64,000 nucleotides of DNA from Rhizopus sp. PT2906 (lineage: Eukaryota > Mucoromycota > Mucoromycetes > Mucorales > Rhizopodaceae): assembly GCA_025529335.1 (NCBI GenBank), contig JAMYHX010000244.1, positions 1 through 64,000 of the forward strand, in the 5' to 3' direction. Positions 62,766-64,000 of the stretch are shown here, in pieces; position 1 is the stretch's first letter, and each line of letters starts with the position of its first letter. The notes below the pieces were generated by a model. It had not been told where the DNA came from. It did not search any database and was given only the letters and a program-made list of their open reading frames with translations. The position numbers and the translations under genes were made by a program.

Positions 62766-64000
62766 GATTGAGTACAAAAAGGAAATCAGAGAATAAATCT
62801 TGATATTTATACAAACTTCATGCAGCGACGAAATGCTACACAAATTTACTTAAAAGGTTCATAAAGGAAGGTGCCACAGTAGATACCCCACATTTTTTGG
62901 GACACAAGGGAAATGCTCATTAATGAACTTCTAGCTGTTTAATTGCCACTTTGAAAGGATACAAGTTGAATATCATCATGACAACGTACCGTTACCTTGG
63001 CTATGGAAATAGTTCAGTACAACAAAGTGACGTTCAACTAGACTCATGTTTGGTACGGCTTTGTCTAAAAAAGGGATAACAAACGGTATATTTTTCCCTA
63101 CCAATAAATAGACTTTTTCCCATACTCACATCAGAGGGTCCATATTACCTTTTATAAAGAAAAAGACCGTAAAAGTACTATAAAGTAGGCTAGAATTGGA
63201 CTAAAATAGTAAAATATTGACAGAGAGATTTACAAGTGATCATTCCAGCCTAAACAGATCGAGATAGCCTCTACCCTTTTGTCAAACCATAATTGCGGAT
63301 ATAAAAAATGGACACGTTCCAATCAGTGTTTTTCTTGTTTGTAAGCAGATATCCCACGTCAGCTATGGTTTTTTCTTGCCTTTGATCGATTGTACATCTT
63401 GCTTGAATTTCTTTAAATTCTATTTTTCTCAAGCAATCCATATATAGAGATATCATAAATAGTACCAGCCTGGAAAATAAGATCATCTTGCCACGGAAGT
63501 ATGACTATTCTATCATACACCTAGTTAAGTCATTAGACTGTAATATGTGATGAATACTACTGTTCCCTATATTTCCTATGATAGTTTATCATTAACGCTT
63601 TTTGTTTTGTTCATAAGAATATAGACTCAATAGGATAAGATACACGATGATTTTATTAAAGATGAATTCTCATAGTTTACCTGCTTTTCACAGTATAGAC
63701 ATTACATACATTGCGTAGATAATTGCGTGGTCTTAATTATGCTCCTTTGTCATCAGCCTTCCAGCTACAGTTTACTCAATATAAGGCAAATATGATAACA
63801 TAGAATGGCCGCATAACTTTATTAGTACTATTGTGCTCAACTACAACTTGCTCAAGTAGATCTACTAGTGCATCTTTTTCTGGCCGTGAATCTACTGAGT
63901 CAACTATACTCTACTCAGACTGTCTTGCATTGAATGAGTCATCTTGTCGATATACTTCAAGGTAAATTACACCACCTTTTAGATATTGAGTTGCCATTCA
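62766..64000. other. Terminal intergenic stretch, no supported gene
   Basis: Transporter 5' flank and about 1.1 kb of AT-rich DNA. A 71-residue minus ORF at 63271-63486 is unrecognised. Near 63841-63921 several CTAC/CTACT words occur (complement GTAG), loosely recalling the array at 10770 but without regular spacing. Confidence 0.4.

Noticed and set aside
63841..63925. Second phased array similar to 10770-10849
   Set aside because: CTAC words occur but spacing is irregular, so no periodic array is supported.
1..64000. CRISPR array, rRNA, tRNA or bacterial operon signals
   Set aside because: No regularly spaced direct repeats with unique spacers, no tRNA-like T-loop/acceptor pairs and no rRNA blocks were recognised; the gene structure is eukaryotic.

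Overview
The window looks like nuclear chromosome of a Mucoromycota fungus, most likely Mucorales and close to Rhizopus. It is AT-rich and its genes carry many short GT-AG introns (about 50-70 nt, some with a TACTAAC-type branch point). Two secreted CBM1+GH45 endoglucanases of the Rhizopus RCE type lie near one end, and degenerate transposons fill the gaps. I re-joined exons by hand; every exon-joined model reported as an intact gene is divisible by three and ends at a stop.

Layout. 1-4.6 kb: decayed DNA transposon, a duplicated promoter-like repeat and a frameshifted small gene. 4.6-23.4 kb: dense housekeeping block with SOF1/DCAF13 (U3 snoRNP WD40), MET8 (siroheme), a TPX2-like protein, a UPF0658-type Golgi membrane protein, mitochondrial branched-chain aminotransferase, a tetraspan protein, TAF11, a RasGEF, SGT2 co-chaperone, and a large NUDIX-CCCH-CCCH-W2 protein. 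23.4-38.8 kb: accessory region holding homogentisate dioxygenase (HGD) and LIN1, otherwise a family of small glutaredoxin and thioredoxin-like genes interleaved with Tc1-like remnants and MITEs. Only one of the six thioredoxin-fold paralogues keeps a complete CxxC site. 38.9-43.5 kb: a Lam1/Lam3 (Ysp1/Sip3)-type BAR-PH-GRAM-VASt sterol-transfer protein and an unknown gene whose 3' ends overlap. 43.7-49 kb: transposase and other pseudogenes, an 8-cysteine GPI-type cell-surface protein and a dead copy of it. 49.4-51.9 kb: saccharopine reductase LYS9 and a DNAJC8/Spf31-type J-protein. 52-60.7 kb: LINE remnants, the two GH45 cellulases (identical catalytic modules, different CBM/linker), a Tnp2-like transposase remnant and a DIRS-like retrotransposon. 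62-62.8 kb: acetate-permease family transporter. The last 1.2 kb shows nothing recognisable.

Functional themes: amino-acid metabolism (BCAT, HGD, LYS9), sulfur/siroheme metabolism, RNA processing (SOF1, LIN1, DNAJC8), transcription (TAF11), signalling (RasGEF), proteostasis (SGT2), lipid transport (Lam-type) and plant cell-wall breakdown (GH45 pair). Gene order shows no operon-like logic; neighbours are often convergent with very short or overlapping 3' ends. The most unusual material is the decayed-active-site thioredoxin-fold cluster, the NUDIX-CCCH-W2 architecture with a broken NUDIX box, the GH45 pair that looks gene-converted, and a 10-bp-periodic TCTACA array.
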